Positions 25,026 to 34,092 are shown, counted from the first letter of the stretch. The stretch is 64,000 nucleotides of DNA from Streptomyces peucetius (GCF_025854275.1 NZ_CP107567.1:496001-560000), one strand, 5' to 3'. Notes: a model not told the origin generated them from the letters alone. Translations and numbers: made by a program.

Positions 25026-25586
25026 ATGACAAGAAGCGAGCGACTCGCGGACCAGCTGGACCGGCACTGGCACAAGAACCTGCGGCCGCGGCTGCACGGT
25101 CTTGCAGATGAGGAGTACTTCTGGGAGCCGGTGCGCGGCTGCTGGAGCATCCGCCCACGTGGCACGGCCGCACCGCTGTCGGCAGGCTCGGAGGAATGGA
25201 CGATGGACTCCGCGTCCCCTGACCCGGTGCAGGCGCCGGTGACCACGATTGCCTGGCGGCTGGCCCACATCATCGTCTCCTGCCTGGGCTATCGGGTCGG
25301 ATGGCACTTCGGCGGCCAGGACGTCGACTCCCAGACATTCGCCTACGCGGGGACCGCCGACGAGGCGCTGAAACAGCTCGATGAGATGTATGGGAGATGG
25401 AACGCGGGGGTCCGCGAGCTCTCGGACGCCGACCTGGAGAATCCGCCCACGGTGGGTCCCGAGCGGTTTCCCATGGAGGGCATCGTCCTGCACGTCAACA
25501 GGGAGCTGATCCATCACGGCGCCGAGATTTGCCTGCTGCGCGACCTCTACCGCTGGCAGGACGGAGCCGTACCGCGCCGAATATGA
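25026..25586 (+). CDS. DinB-family (DinB_2) protein
   Basis: 186 residues with the four-helix-bundle metal site of DinB proteins: an N-terminal RLADQLDRHWHKNLRPRLHG, the middle TIAWRLAHIIVSCLGYRVG (first His) and the C-terminal IVLHVNRELIHHGAEICLLR (His pair). Related enzymes are thiol-dependent (mycothiol or bacillithiol) transferases or hydrolases, but the substrate here cannot be told. Monocistronic. Confidence 0.87.
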   Translation: MTRSERLADQLDRHWHKNLRPRLHGLADEEYFWEPVRGCWSIRPRGTAAPLSAGSEEWTMDSASPDPVQAPVTTIAWRLAHIIVSCLGYRVGWHFGGQDVDSQTFAYAGTADEALKQLDEMYGRWNAGVRELSDADLENPPTVGPERFPMEGIVLHVNRELIHHGAEICLLRDLYRWQDGAVPRRI

Positions 25587-26018
25587 CTTTCCGGTAACCG
25601 GCGATCGAGCTTCGGAAACCTACGTGGACTCCGTGACGCTCCGCCCCGCCGGGCGATCTTCCGCAGCGCTGAGAGCGCAAAGCGCTCGGACCGGGCCGCA
25701 GCACAGCGCAGCGCCCGGCGCACAGCAAGGCGGGGGCGGGAAGCGCAGCGAACCACCCCACCAGGCGGCGCGGACCACACAGCGCCCCGACCGCATCTCG
25801 CGCACCGGCTCAGTCCGGTTGACTGATCCCGCGCCCGGCATTCCGCCGCCGCACCCCGTAAGACTTCTGCCCGTTGCGCCGACGACACAGGACGCGGCGC
25901 GACTTCCGGATATCGGCCACCGGCACCCCGTGGCTTTCTGTCGGACGGGAGCGGCCATCGCGCAGCCTCGCATTCCTACGGGTGGCGGTCCGCCGCTGAC
26001 GACGCCGACGTGCGCCAT
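25587..26018. other. Stretch without a convincing gene
   Basis: About 430 bp between dinB-like and the end of the CPBP protease gene. Composition is irregular (short CGCAAAGCGC-type repeats around 25675-25720). No frame yields a recognisable protein. Confidence 0.35.
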
Positions 26019-26759
26019 TCAGCCCCACCAGCGACTCGCCGCCCAGGCGAGTGCGTAACCCGCACTGTTGAGGGCGCAGTGCAGCGCCACGGGTGGGATG
26101 AGGCTGCCGGAGCGACGGCGGAGCTCGCAGAGAAGCACACCGGCGAGGGCGGTGCCGACGACCGCCGCCGTCACGGACAGGGCGACACCGACCTGGCCGA
26201 CTCCGAAGACCGCTTGGGCCGCCGCGTTCGCGCGCGTGAGCCCGCGTGACGGCTGTACGTGCCAGAGCCCGAAGAACACCGAGGAGACGACGGTGGCCCA
26301 TACAGGCCCCCACCGTCGCCAAACCATGGCCCAAAGCACGCCGCGGAATGCGATCTCCTCAAGCAGCACCGTGCCGAGCGGTACGTGGACCAGTACGCGG
26401 TACACCAGTTCTTCGGAAGACAGGCCCGCGGCCCGCTCGTCCTGGAATGCCTCCCGGGCGAACGGCAGTGCCAGGCCCACCGACAAGACCACGAGAACCG
26501 CTCCGACCAGGACCAGGCCCCAACGCAGACCGCGGCGGGCCGCGGCCCTGCCGAGCCCCAGATCCTCCCAAGTGAGGCCGGACCGGCGGGCGATCAACAC
26601 CAGCAGCACAGCCGCAACTACACAGACCGGCACGTACCAACCGGGCGCGAGCAGGTCGTTGAGCGCGTTCGCGGCCGCGAGCACCACGACGGCCAAGAGC
26701 AGCATCCACATGGCCGTACAAGGATCGCCGACGTTCGCGACGAGCAGCATGCAACGCAC
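26019..26759 (-). CDS. CPBP-family intramembrane metalloprotease
   Basis: 246 residues, about seven or eight membrane segments. The conserved motifs are EEIAFRGVLWAMVWRR (E-E-x3-R), FFGLWHVQPSRG (F-x3-H) and LHCALNSAGYALAW (H-x3-N), which make the glutamate/histidine zinc site of CAAX-prenyl-protease/bacteriocin-processing (ABI) enzymes. Start may be GTG 26759 or the internal ATG at 26711 that begins MWMLLLAVVV. Substrate unknown; no bacteriocin gene is adjacent. Confidence 0.9.
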   Translation of the reverse strand: MRCMLLVANVGDPCTAMWMLLLAVVVLAAANALNDLLAPGWYVPVCVVAAVLLVLIARRSGLTWEDLGLGRAAARRGLRWGLVLVGAVLVVLSVGLALPFAREAFQDERAAGLSSEELVYRVLVHVPLGTVLLEEIAFRGVLWAMVWRRWGPVWATVVSSVFFGLWHVQPSRGLTRANAAAQAVFGVGQVGVALSVTAAVVGTALAGVLLCELRRRSGSLIPPVALHCALNSAGYALAWAASRWWG

Positions 26760-26828
26760 CGTTCCACGGCGCGCCGCCTTCTACCGGTCGCGGACGGCGC
26801 GGAATCCGAGTGACTGCCGGGCACACCG

Positions 26829-27131
26829 GTGGAGTGGTGGAGTGCCGGTGCGCTGGTGAGCGCCCGGCTCGGCGAGGAGTACGCCTTCGTGTCGACGGCC
26901 CTCGGCGCGATCCGCCTCCAGGGGTGGACACCCCGCCTCGGAGCCTTGGGACTCCTGTACGTACTCCCGGAGGACGGCTGGGTCAACGGCGCACGGCTGG
27001 CCACCGCCCTCGGCGGGACACTGCCCGCGCCCCGCCTATCCCCCTGGTACGGCTACGCACCGCTCGACCCGGCCCATCTGGCGAGCAGCGACGGCCTCGT
27101 GTTCGTCAGGGACGTCCCGCAGGGCCAGTAG
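26829..27131 (+). CDS. Hypothetical protein, possibly 5'-truncated
   Basis: 100 residues from GTG 26829. The segment LGAIRLQGWTPRLGALGLLY and VLPEDGWVNGARLATALGGT has a natural composition and ends cleanly. No convincing ribosome site precedes the start, and insertion-sequence debris begins 50 bp after the stop, so this may be the tail of a longer gene. Family not recognised. Confidence 0.45.
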   Translation: MEWWSAGALVSARLGEEYAFVSTALGAIRLQGWTPRLGALGLLYVLPEDGWVNGARLATALGGTLPAPRLSPWYGYAPLDPAHLASSDGLVFVRDVPQGQ

Positions 27132-27183
27132 TACTTCGTTAGGTCGATTGATCTCGGGCCGCCGTGTTCGGCATGCTCCCCTG

Positions 27184-27500
27184 ATGGAGCTGGGGGAGAT
27201 CGAGCACCTCCGTGGCGAGCTGGCGGCGTTCGTGGCCGAGGTGTTCGCGTCGGTGACATGGAGGGAGTAGAGGGCGAAGGGTGAGTGCTATCTGCGTGGG
27301 CTGGTGCTGGACGGCCGAAGGAAGTCGATCCAGCCGATGGCCGAGCGGCTGCCGGACGGTGACATGCAGGCCTTGCAGCAGTTCGTGAACCAGCCTCCGT
27401 GGAACCATGCCGCGGTGCTGCGGGCGGTGGCTGTCAAGACGGTTCCGGTCGTGGTTCCTGAGGTGTGGGTGATCGACGACGTGTTGTTCCCCAGGGACGG
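27184..27500 (+). pseudogene. IS701-family transposase N-terminal fragment with in-frame stop
   Basis: From ATG 27184 the frame reads MELGEIEHLRGELAAFVAEV, hits TAG at 27268, and continues GECYLRGLVLDGRRKSIQPM, AERLPDGDMQALQQFVNQ and VWVIDDVLFPRDGKMSVGVA, the N-terminal third of IS701-type transposases including the first catalytic Asp block. It then runs straight into an oppositely oriented IS5 fragment. Confidence 0.8.
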
Positions 27501-27509
27501 AAAGATGTC

Positions 27510-27650
27510 GGTTGGGGTGGCCCCTGTGCGGAACTTCCAGACGATCCCGTTGAGGACCATCCGGTCGTCCAACCGCTTGCGGCCCCACGACGACTCGAGC
27601 AGTAGCGGCCGGACGAACGCCCACCCAACATCGGTGAGCGGCCGGCGGCC
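27510..27650 (-). pseudogene. IS5-family transposase N-terminal (DUF4096-type) fragment
   Basis: The minus frame reads LTDVGWAFVRPLLLESSWGR and KRLDDRMVLNGIVWKFRTGA, the DUF4096 N-terminus of IS5/IS1182-like transposases. After about 40 codons it joins the IS701 fragment on the other strand. There is no catalytic domain. The element must have inserted next to nagB, whose operator begins about 70 bp away. Confidence 0.75.
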
Positions 27651-27717
27651 GGCCCCCGCCCGCGGTGGTCCGTCCACATGCTGTCCGGACAGGACAGAAC
27701 GGCCTCCCACCAGGTAG

Positions 27718-27733
27718 ATTGGTCTACACCACT
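27718..27733. promoter_or_regulatory. DasR-responsive element (dre) upstream of nagB
   Basis: ATTGGTCTACACCACT closely matches the 16-bp DasR box consensus (ACTGGTCTAGACCACT) and lies about 30 bp before the nagB start, where DasR sites are known in Streptomyces. DasR is the GntR-family repressor of N-acetylglucosamine metabolism and is released by glucosamine-6-phosphate. Confidence 0.9.
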
Positions 27734-27763
27734 GACCGGATGTAGACAGAGACAGGGATCTTC

Positions 27764-28549
27764 GTGGAAGTTGTCATCGTTCCGGATTCCGCCGCGGGCG
27801 GCGAACTGATCGCCGAAGCCATGGCCGACCTGCTGCGACGCAAGCCCGACGCCCTCCTCGGTGTCGCCACGGGGTCGACCCCGCTGCCGATCTACGAGGC
27901 GCTCGCGGCGAAGGTCGCGGCCAAGGAGGTCGACGCCTCCCGAGCCCGCATTTGCCAGCTCGACGAGTACGTGGGCCTTCCCGCCGGACACCCCGAGTCG
28001 TACCGCTCGGTCGTGCTGCGCGAGGTCGTCGAACCGCTCGGGCTGGACGAGGACTCCTTCATGGGGCCCGACGGCGCGGCCGAGGACGTCGCCGCCGCCT
28101 GCGTCGCCTACGACCGCGCGCTGGCCGAGGCCGGGGGCGTGGATCTCCAGCTCCTGGGCATCGGCACGGACGGGCACATCGGGTTCAACGAGCCCTGCTC
28201 CTCGCTCGCGTCCCGCACCCGGATCAAGACGCTCACCCACCGGACCCGCGTCGACAACGCCCGGTTCTTCGACGGCGACATCGAGGAGGTCCCCCACCAC
28301 GTCATCACCCAGGGCATCGGCACCATCCTGGAGGCCCGCCACCTGGTGCTGCTCGCCACCGGCGAGGCCAAGGCCGACGCCGTGACGCTCGCCGTCGAGG
28401 GCCCGCTCTCCGCACTGGTGCCCGCCTCCGCGCTGCAGCTTCACCCGCACGCGACGGTCGTCGTCGACGAGGCGGCGGCTTCCGGTCTGAAGCTCGCCGA
28501 CTACTTCCGCGCGACGTACGCGGCGAAGCCGGACTGGCAGGGCATCTGA
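27764..28549 (+). CDS. nagB: Glucosamine-6-phosphate deaminase
   Basis: 261 residues from GTG 27764. LLGVATGSTPLPIYEAL is the phosphate-binding loop, CQLDEYVGL holds the catalytic Asp region, GIGTDGHIGFNEP carries the His of the NagB active site, and SFMGPDG is also conserved. It converts glucosamine-6-P to fructose-6-P plus ammonia, linking chitin and GlcNAc use to glycolysis. Regulation by DasR is indicated by the operator directly upstream. Full length. Confidence 0.95.
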   Translation: MEVVIVPDSAAGGELIAEAMADLLRRKPDALLGVATGSTPLPIYEALAAKVAAKEVDASRARICQLDEYVGLPAGHPESYRSVVLREVVEPLGLDEDSFMGPDGAAEDVAAACVAYDRALAEAGGVDLQLLGIGTDGHIGFNEPCSSLASRTRIKTLTHRTRVDNARFFDGDIEEVPHHVITQGIGTILEARHLVLLATGEAKADAVTLAVEGPLSALVPASALQLHPHATVVVDEAAASGLKLADYFRATYAAKPDWQGI

Positions 28550-28639
28550 CCTCCCGGAGCATGGCCGTTATGGTCTCGACATGCCTCAACGGCCCCTCAT
28601 CCCGGGCCTTTCGCGCGTGTAGGTGATCCGGAAGCGCGT

Positions 28640-29530
28640 CGGCACCGGCAACGGTCGTCCTCCCGGGAACATCGGCTCCGCCTCGGACGTGTCCTGCCTC
28701 GGCGCGGTCCTGTCCTTCACGGCGACCGGTCACGGTCCCCTCGACGACGCCGAGTTCGCGGCAGTCGTACACCGGATCGCGACCGGACAGCCGGACCTCT
28801 CCCGGCTGCCGGACGATCTGGTCGGGATCGTGACCGGCTGTCTCCGCCCGGAGCCGGGCCGCAGGCCCACGATCGATGCCCTGATCCGGATGCTCGACCC
28901 CGGCTGCAACGGCGGCCCGTCCCGGCGCGGCACCGACCCACCGGACCGGCCCCTTCCCGTGTCCCGACGGCATACGTGCGGTCATCGGGGAGTACGAGAC
29001 GGCGGTGAGGCAGACGCTCGTCCGGCCTCTGCCACCCCGCCGGCCTCCGACGCCGACTGCTGTCCCGGCCCCGGAGGCCACCGCCACGCCGTCGCCGACA
29101 CGCCCCCGCCTCGAGAAAGCCGGGCTGGGCCCTGGGCACCGGCGCCGCACTGCTGGCGTCCGGACTGATCGCCGTCCTTCCCGCCCTTCCCGGCGACACC
29201 GGCAACGACAAAGCGGAGAGCGGAAGCAGCCCGAGCCCACGACGCCCGGCCACCGGCGTACCCGCCGCTGCCGCGCCCGTCGTCACTTCGGAGACGTCCG
29301 GCTTCGGGCCCGAAGGGCTGGACCGCAACGAGCTCCCCGAGGGATGGCCGCCCTGGACGGCGGACTTCGACAACGGCGGCTCACCCGTGGCCGCGCCCTA
29401 TCGCGGTTACGAAGGCTGGCCCGTCTCGGCCGACGGCGGCACCGCGTCCCCCGCCTCGGGGCTGGTGCTCGGCGGCGCGCTCTTCCTCGTCTTCGAAAAC
29501 GGCACCGTCGTCTCCGTGTACGCGCCATGA
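28640..29530 (+). pseudogene. Ser/Thr protein kinase with extracellular domain, truncated and twice frameshifted
   Basis: GSASDVSCLGAVLSFTATGH then VVHRIATGQPDLSRLPDDLV and CLRPEPGRRPTIDALIRML are the C-lobe (the D-x-x-S-L-G-A and R-P-T-I blocks) of a Streptomyces kinase. The frame slips to AVIGEYETAVRQTLVRP-like linker and again to ALGTGAALLASGLIAVLPAL (a membrane anchor), ending with an extracytoplasmic tail to TGA 29528. The N-lobe with the catalytic Lys and the HRD loop is missing. Three reading frames plus 5' truncation make this a clear relic. Confidence 0.75.
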
Positions 29531-29639
29531 GCGGGAAGGCCGTGCCCGCACGCCCCGGCACGTTCGATCGGCCCTTCCCGCGGGCAAATCGGTCAGGGGC
29601 GGTCCGTGAGCTGAGGGTCGTCCGGGAAGGAGCACCACG

Positions 29640-30509
29640 ATGGCAACGCCTCTGTCCGCAGACCAACTTCTCAGAGCGTTACGCAATGAAGGACTGCGCG
29701 TCGTCGAGCACCGGAGCTGGCGCACACACAACCGGAATCACAAAGGACCCTGGGGGCCCACGCACGGGGTGATGATCCATCACACGGTGACATCGGGCAC
29801 CTCCAACTCCGTGGAGCTCTGCTACAACGGCTACTCCGGCCTGCCCGGTCCGCTCTGTCACGGGGTGATCGCCAAGGACGGGACGGTCTATCTCGTCGGC
29901 AACGGCAGGGCGAACCATGCCGGTTCCGGGGACGACGACGTACTGCGGGCCGTGATCAGCGAGTCGGCGACGCTGCCGTCCGACAACGAGGCCAACACCG
30001 ACGGCAACCGCCACTTCTACGGCTTCGAGTGCATCAACATGGGGGACGGCAAGGACCCGTGGCCGGCGGCGCAGCTGGAGGCCATCGAGAAGGCCGCGGC
30101 CGCGATCTGCCGGGCGCACGGGTGGACGCACCGCTCGGTCATCGGGCATCTGGAGTGGCAGCCGGGGAAGGTCGACCCGCGGGGCTTCGGCATGGAATCC
30201 ATGCGCAGCCGGGTCCGGGAGAGACTCGGTGGTGACCCGTCCGGTCCACCACCCGCGCCCAGATACGAGCCGTATCCCGGGGCGGCGTTCTTCCAGGTCG
30301 GCCGGCGCAGCGCGATCATCACGGCCATGGGCAAGCGCCTGGTGGCCGAAGGGTGCGGGCGCTACGAGGTGGGGCCGGGGCCCAACTGGACGGACGCGGA
30401 CCGCAAGTCGTACGCGGCGTGGCAGCGCAAGCTCGGCTACTCGGGCAGTGACGCGGACGGCATTCCGGGGAAGACGAGCTGGGACAAGCTGAAGGTCCCC
30501 AACGTCTGA
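29640..30509 (+). CDS. N-acetylmuramoyl-L-alanine amidase with C-terminal peptidoglycan-binding domain (endolysin-like)
   Basis: 289 residues. The Amidase_2 domain (about 20-200) has GVMIHHTVT (first zinc His), LPGPLCHGVIAKDGTVYLVG and VIGHLEWQPGKVDP (second His, and the E-W-Q-P-G-K-x-D-P signature). The C-terminal ~75 residues end with YAAWQRKLGYSGSDADGIPG and KTSWDKLKVP, a phage-type wall-binding module. No signal peptide is present. That architecture is typical of actinophage endolysins and of Streptomyces genomic copies derived from them. It cleaves the amide bond between MurNAc and L-Ala. Confidence 0.9.
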   Translation: MATPLSADQLLRALRNEGLRVVEHRSWRTHNRNHKGPWGPTHGVMIHHTVTSGTSNSVELCYNGYSGLPGPLCHGVIAKDGTVYLVGNGRANHAGSGDDDVLRAVISESATLPSDNEANTDGNRHFYGFECINMGDGKDPWPAAQLEAIEKAAAAICRAHGWTHRSVIGHLEWQPGKVDPRGFGMESMRSRVRERLGGDPSGPPPAPRYEPYPGAAFFQVGRRSAIITAMGKRLVAEGCGRYEVGPGPNWTDADRKSYAAWQRKLGYSGSDADGIPGKTSWDKLKVPNV

Positions 30510-30599
30510 CGGATGCCGGGCGGCCCCGGCGGTCCCGTGCGCGGAGCGCGGCGGCCGTCCGGGGCTCTCCGGCGACGGGGCGGCCGGCGGCCGGGCCGC

Positions 30600-31133
30600 T
30601 CACAGGCGGACGGTGTCGACGGTGACGATGTCCGCGCCCATGTTGCGTTCCATCATCCGCAGCGCGGCGTCGGCGAGGTCCTCGTGGATGTGGGCCACCG
30701 CGTCGCGCGGCACGCTCACGTGGAGATGGCGGATGTGGGCGTCGAGGGCCGAGTAGAGGATGCACTGCTCGGTGACCTGCCCGCAGAGCACGACGTGCCG
30801 GACGTCGAGCTGGCCGAGCAGGTAGGCCAGGGGCGTCTCGTAGAAGATGGAGTGGCGGGCCTTGACGACGAACAGCGAGTCGTCGTCGGGCCGTAGCGGT
30901 TCGACGAGGTCGGCGTGGTCGCCCGACAGGGCGGTGTGCAGGATCTCGCCGTGGTGGGAGCGCCATTCGCCGAAGTTGTCGTTGACGTAGATGACGGGGA
31001 CGGGCCGGCTGCGTGCGCGTTCGAGGAGCCGTACGACGGCGGGCACGACCCGGGTGACGGAGGGCAGCAGCAGGTCGGCGTCGGCATGGTCGTAGGTGTT
31101 GATCATGTCGATGACGACGAGTGCGCTGCCCAT
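30600..31133 (-). CDS. Isochorismatase-family cysteine hydrolase
   Basis: 177 residues. ALVVIDMINTYDH contains the catalytic Asp, VKARHSIFYETPLAYLL the Lys, and VVLCGQVTEQCILYSALDAH the nucleophilic Cys with the preceding cis-peptide V-T-E-Q-C. It is the CSHase/nicotinamidase-like fold, though the substrate cannot be assigned. It is followed on the same strand by an F420 enzyme gene upstream (start at 32108), separated by 9 bp, so the genes are in one operon with the aldehyde dehydrogenase. Confidence 0.9.
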   Translation of the reverse strand: MGSALVVIDMINTYDHADADLLLPSVTRVVPAVVRLLERARSRPVPVIYVNDNFGEWRSHHGEILHTALSGDHADLVEPLRPDDDSLFVVKARHSIFYETPLAYLLGQLDVRHVVLCGQVTEQCILYSALDAHIRHLHVSVPRDAVAHIHEDLADAALRMMERNMGADIVTVDTVRL

Positions 31134-31142
31134 GGTGTCACC

Positions 31143-32108
31143 TCACAGTTCGCGCAGGGCCGGCAGCAGTTCGTCCTGCGCCCAGCGGAAGAAGGGTTCC
31201 TGCTGGTCGCCGCCGACCTGGACGAGGGCGACCTCGGTGAAGCCGGCGTCGACGTAGGCGCGGACCGCATCCGTGAACGTGGCGATGTCGTCGCCGCAGG
31301 GGACGGTCTCGGCGACGTCGTCCGGGGTGACGAGTTCGGTGGCCTGTTCGAAGGAGAGGTGGCCGGGCAGTTCGGCGTTGACGCGCCAGCCGCCGACGGC
31401 CCACCGGAACTGGTCGTGGGCCCGTTTCACGGCGGCGTCGCGGTCGGTGTCGTAGCAGACGGGCAGCTGGCCGACGCGGGGTTTGCCGGTGCCGCCGTAG
31501 CGGTCGAAGGCGTCGAGGAGTTCGCGTTTCGGTTCGGTGGCGATGACGAGGTCGGCGTTCCGGCCGGCGACGGCGCAGGACCGGTCGCCGGAGACGGCGA
31601 TGCCGATCGGTACGCGGTCCTCGGGTACGTCCCACAGTTTGGCGTCGACGACGTCGAAGTGGGCGCCGTGGTGGGTGACGTGCTCCCCGTCGAGGAGCCG
31701 GCGGATGATGCCGGCGGCTTCGTCGAGCATGTCGAGGCGTACGTGGGCGGCGGGCCAGTCGGCGCCGACGACGTGTTCGTTGAGGTTCTCCCCCGAGCCG
31801 AGTCCGAGCCGGAAGCGTCCCTGGGACAGGAGTTGCACGGTCGCCGCCTTCTGGGCGACGACCGCGGGGTGGTAGCGGATGGTGGGGCAGGTGACGTACG
31901 TCATGAGCGGGATCCGCGAGGTGGCCCGGGCGGCGGCTCCGAGGACGCTCCAGGCGTAGGGGGCGTGGCCCTGTGAGGCGAGCCAGGGGAAGTAGTGGTC
32001 GGAGATGACGGAGAAGTCGAATCCGGCCTTCTCCGCGCCGACCGCGTGTGCCACAAGTTCGCGGGGCCCTGCCTGCTCGGTCATCATCGTGTATCCGAAC
32101 TGCACCAT
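31143..32108 (-). CDS. LLM-class F420-dependent oxidoreductase (TIGR03557 type)
   Basis: 321 residues of the luciferase-like TIM barrel: MVQFGYTMMTEQAGPRELVA, GFDFSVISDHYFPWLASQGH, FRLGLGSGENLNEHVVGADW and IGIAVSGDRSCAVAGRNADL. The motif GSGENLNEHV and W-L-x-x-Q-G-H-x-P-Y-A-W place it in the TIGR03557 group related to F420-dependent glucose-6-phosphate dehydrogenase. It should use F420; the substrate is unknown. The stop is 9 bp before the isochorismatase gene, and its start is 3 bp after the aldehyde dehydrogenase stop. Confidence 0.92.
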   Translation of the reverse strand: MVQFGYTMMTEQAGPRELVAHAVGAEKAGFDFSVISDHYFPWLASQGHAPYAWSVLGAAARATSRIPLMTYVTCPTIRYHPAVVAQKAATVQLLSQGRFRLGLGSGENLNEHVVGADWPAAHVRLDMLDEAAGIIRRLLDGEHVTHHGAHFDVVDAKLWDVPEDRVPIGIAVSGDRSCAVAGRNADLVIATEPKRELLDAFDRYGGTGKPRVGQLPVCYDTDRDAAVKRAHDQFRWAVGGWRVNAELPGHLSFEQATELVTPDDVAETVPCGDDIATFTDAVRAYVDAGFTEVALVQVGGDQQEPFFRWAQDELLPALREL

Positions 32109-32111
32109 GGT

Positions 32112-33512
32112 CTACTCCGTCTTCGTGCCGTGCCACAGGGTCGTGACGTTGCAGAACTCCCGGATGCCGTGGCCGGACAGTTCACGGCCGTAGCCGGACC
32201 GTTTGACTCCGCCGAAGGGCAGGGCCGGGTGTGACGCGGTCATTCCGTTGAAGAAGACGCCGCCCGCCTCGAGGTCCCGGGAGAAGAGCTCCACCTCGTC
32301 GGCGTCGCGGGTCCAGGCGTTGGAGCTGAGTCCGAAGGGACTGTCGTTGGCGACGGCGACGGCCTGTTCGGCGTCGGCGACGCGGTACACGGCGGCGACG
32401 GGACCGAAGGCCTCTTCGTGGTGGATGCGCATGCCGTCGGTGATGCCGGTCAGCACGGTGGGCTCGTAGTACCAGCCGCGGTCAAGGTGGGCGGGGCGAC
32501 GGCCGCCGCACCGTGCCGTGGCGCCCTGGCCGACGGCGTCGTCGACGAGCTCCTCGAGGTCGGCCCGGCCGCGTTCGCTCGCCAGGGGGCCGACGTCGGT
32601 CGCTTCGTCCATCGGGTCGCCGACGGTCAGGTCCTGCATCGCCGCGGTGAAGCGCTCGCAGAACGCGTCGTGGACGTCGGTGTGCACGATGAAGCGCTTG
32701 GCGGCGATGCAGGACTGGCCGTTGTTCTGGACCCGGGCCGTGACGGCGGTGCCGACGGCCGCGTCGAGGTCGGCGGAGGGCATGACGACGTAGGCGTCGC
32801 TGCCGCCGAGTTCGAGGACCGTCTTCTTGACCTCGTCGCCCGCGACGGAGGCGACGGAGCGGCCGGCGCCTTCGCTGCCGGTCAGGGTGGCGGCGGCCAC
32901 CCGGGGGTCCCGCAGGACCGGCTCGACGGCGTCGGAGCCGACGAGCAGGGTCTGGAAACATCCTCGGGGGTATCCGGCCCGGTGGAAGAGGTCTTCCAGG
33001 TAGAGCGCGGTCTGCGGCACGTTGGAGGCGTGCTTGAGCAGGCCGACGTTGCCTGCCATCAGTGCGGGGGCGGCGAAGCGGATCACCTGCCAGAGGGGGA
33101 AGTTCCACGGCATGACGGCGAGGACGACGCCGAGGGGCCGGTAGCGGACGGTGGCATGGACGGCTCCGGAGTCCTCGACGTCACCGGCGGCGGGGTGTTC
33201 GTCGGCCAGCAGCTCCTCCGCCCGGGCGGCGTACCACCTCATGACCTTGGCGCACTTGGCGGCCTCGGCGCGGGCGGCCGCGATCGGTTTGCCCATCTCG
33301 GTGGTCATCAGCCGGGCGATGTCCCGCTGGTCCTCGTCGAGCAGGTCGGCGGCCCGGTTCAGCAGGGCGGCGCGCTCGCCGAAGGGGCGGGTGCGGTGCG
33401 CGGCGAAGGCGGTCCTGGCGAGGTCGAGGCGGCGGTCGATCTCCTCGGGGGTCAGGGCGTCGTAGGTCTTGAGCGTCTCGCCGGTCGCGGGGTTGACGGT
33501 GGCGATGGGCAT
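32112..33512 (-). CDS. NAD(P)-dependent succinate-semialdehyde dehydrogenase-like aldehyde dehydrogenase
   Basis: 466 residues. MPWNFPLWQ and NVGLLKHASNVPQTAL bind the cofactor, VLELGGSDAYVV holds the general-base Glu, and NNGQSCIAAKRFIVH the catalytic Cys. RSGYGRELSGHGIREFCN closes the family. The short length and N-terminal IATVNPATGETLKTYDAL match the GabD2-type group. It oxidises an aldehyde (probably succinate semialdehyde) to the acid. First gene of a three-gene operon with the F420 enzyme and isochorismatase. Confidence 0.92.
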   Translation of the reverse strand: MPIATVNPATGETLKTYDALTPEEIDRRLDLARTAFAAHRTRPFGERAALLNRAADLLDEDQRDIARLMTTEMGKPIAAARAEAAKCAKVMRWYAARAEELLADEHPAAGDVEDSGAVHATVRYRPLGVVLAVMPWNFPLWQVIRFAAPALMAGNVGLLKHASNVPQTALYLEDLFHRAGYPRGCFQTLLVGSDAVEPVLRDPRVAAATLTGSEGAGRSVASVAGDEVKKTVLELGGSDAYVVMPSADLDAAVGTAVTARVQNNGQSCIAAKRFIVHTDVHDAFCERFTAAMQDLTVGDPMDEATDVGPLASERGRADLEELVDDAVGQGATARCGGRRPAHLDRGWYYEPTVLTGITDGMRIHHEEAFGPVAAVYRVADAEQAVAVANDSPFGLSSNAWTRDADEVELFSRDLEAGGVFFNGMTASHPALPFGGVKRSGYGRELSGHGIREFCNVTTLWHGTKTE

Positions 33513-33560
33513 GGGTGGTGCTCCTCGGGCTCTGGTGCTGCGGGGGCGGCGCGCGGCGGT

Positions 33561-33947
33561 TCAGGTCTCGTCCTGGTGGACGCCGCTGTTGAGCCGCAGC
33601 TGGACGTCCTTCTCCTGGTCACCGGCCGCCATGCCTTCTTCCAGCAGGTCGAAGGCGGCGGCGAGCGTCGCCTGCATCTGGTCCACCGCCCAGTAGCCGC
33701 CCTGGAGCTCGGCCGTCACGGGGGCGGCGAGGCGGACGGGTTCGGCGTGCTCGTGCGGCTGTGCCACGTCGAAGGTGGTGGTCCACACGGTCACGTGGCC
33801 CTCCGACACGTACTGAGGTGTCTCGTCCGGCGCACGGTCCGATTCGAACGACCTGCTCAGGGTGCGGAACACCGCGTCGGCATCCTCCCTGGAGCAGCCA
33901 CTGAGCGTCACCACGACGGATGTCGCGGATTCCTGTGCACTGTTCAC
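33561..33947 (-). CDS. Conserved actinobacterial hypothetical protein
   Basis: 128 residues from GTG 33947, with GGCAGGAAACACG upstream deciding against longer starts. SVVVTLSGCSREDADAVFRT and TLSRSFESDRAPDETPQYVS, plus WAVDQMQATLAAAFDLLEEG, show a mixed alpha/beta cytosolic domain with no motif I recognise. The strand pattern suggests a small stand-alone sensor or regulator, but that is not demonstrable. It precedes the aldehyde dehydrogenase by 48 bp on the same strand and may be the leader gene of that operon. Confidence 0.7.
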   Translation of the reverse strand: MNSAQESATSVVVTLSGCSREDADAVFRTLSRSFESDRAPDETPQYVSEGHVTVWTTTFDVAQPHEHAEPVRLAAPVTAELQGGYWAVDQMQATLAAAFDLLEEGMAAGDQEKDVQLRLNSGVHQDET

Positions 33948-34092
33948 CGTGTTTCCTGCCTCTCGGAACGTGTCCCCGTGCTCCAGACTGACCCGGAGGC
34001 CCTTCCTGTGCGACCGGGCCTGCGCCGGTTGCACACGGGGTGGCGGCCGGTCGTGAGGAGCGCCGGGTACCCAGGTGCCGGCGGCCGGAACA

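Noticed and set aside
25670..25760. A possible repeat or RNA element around GCGCAAAGCGC
   Set aside because: Short imperfect repeats only; no consistent unit or stable fold could be drawn by eye.
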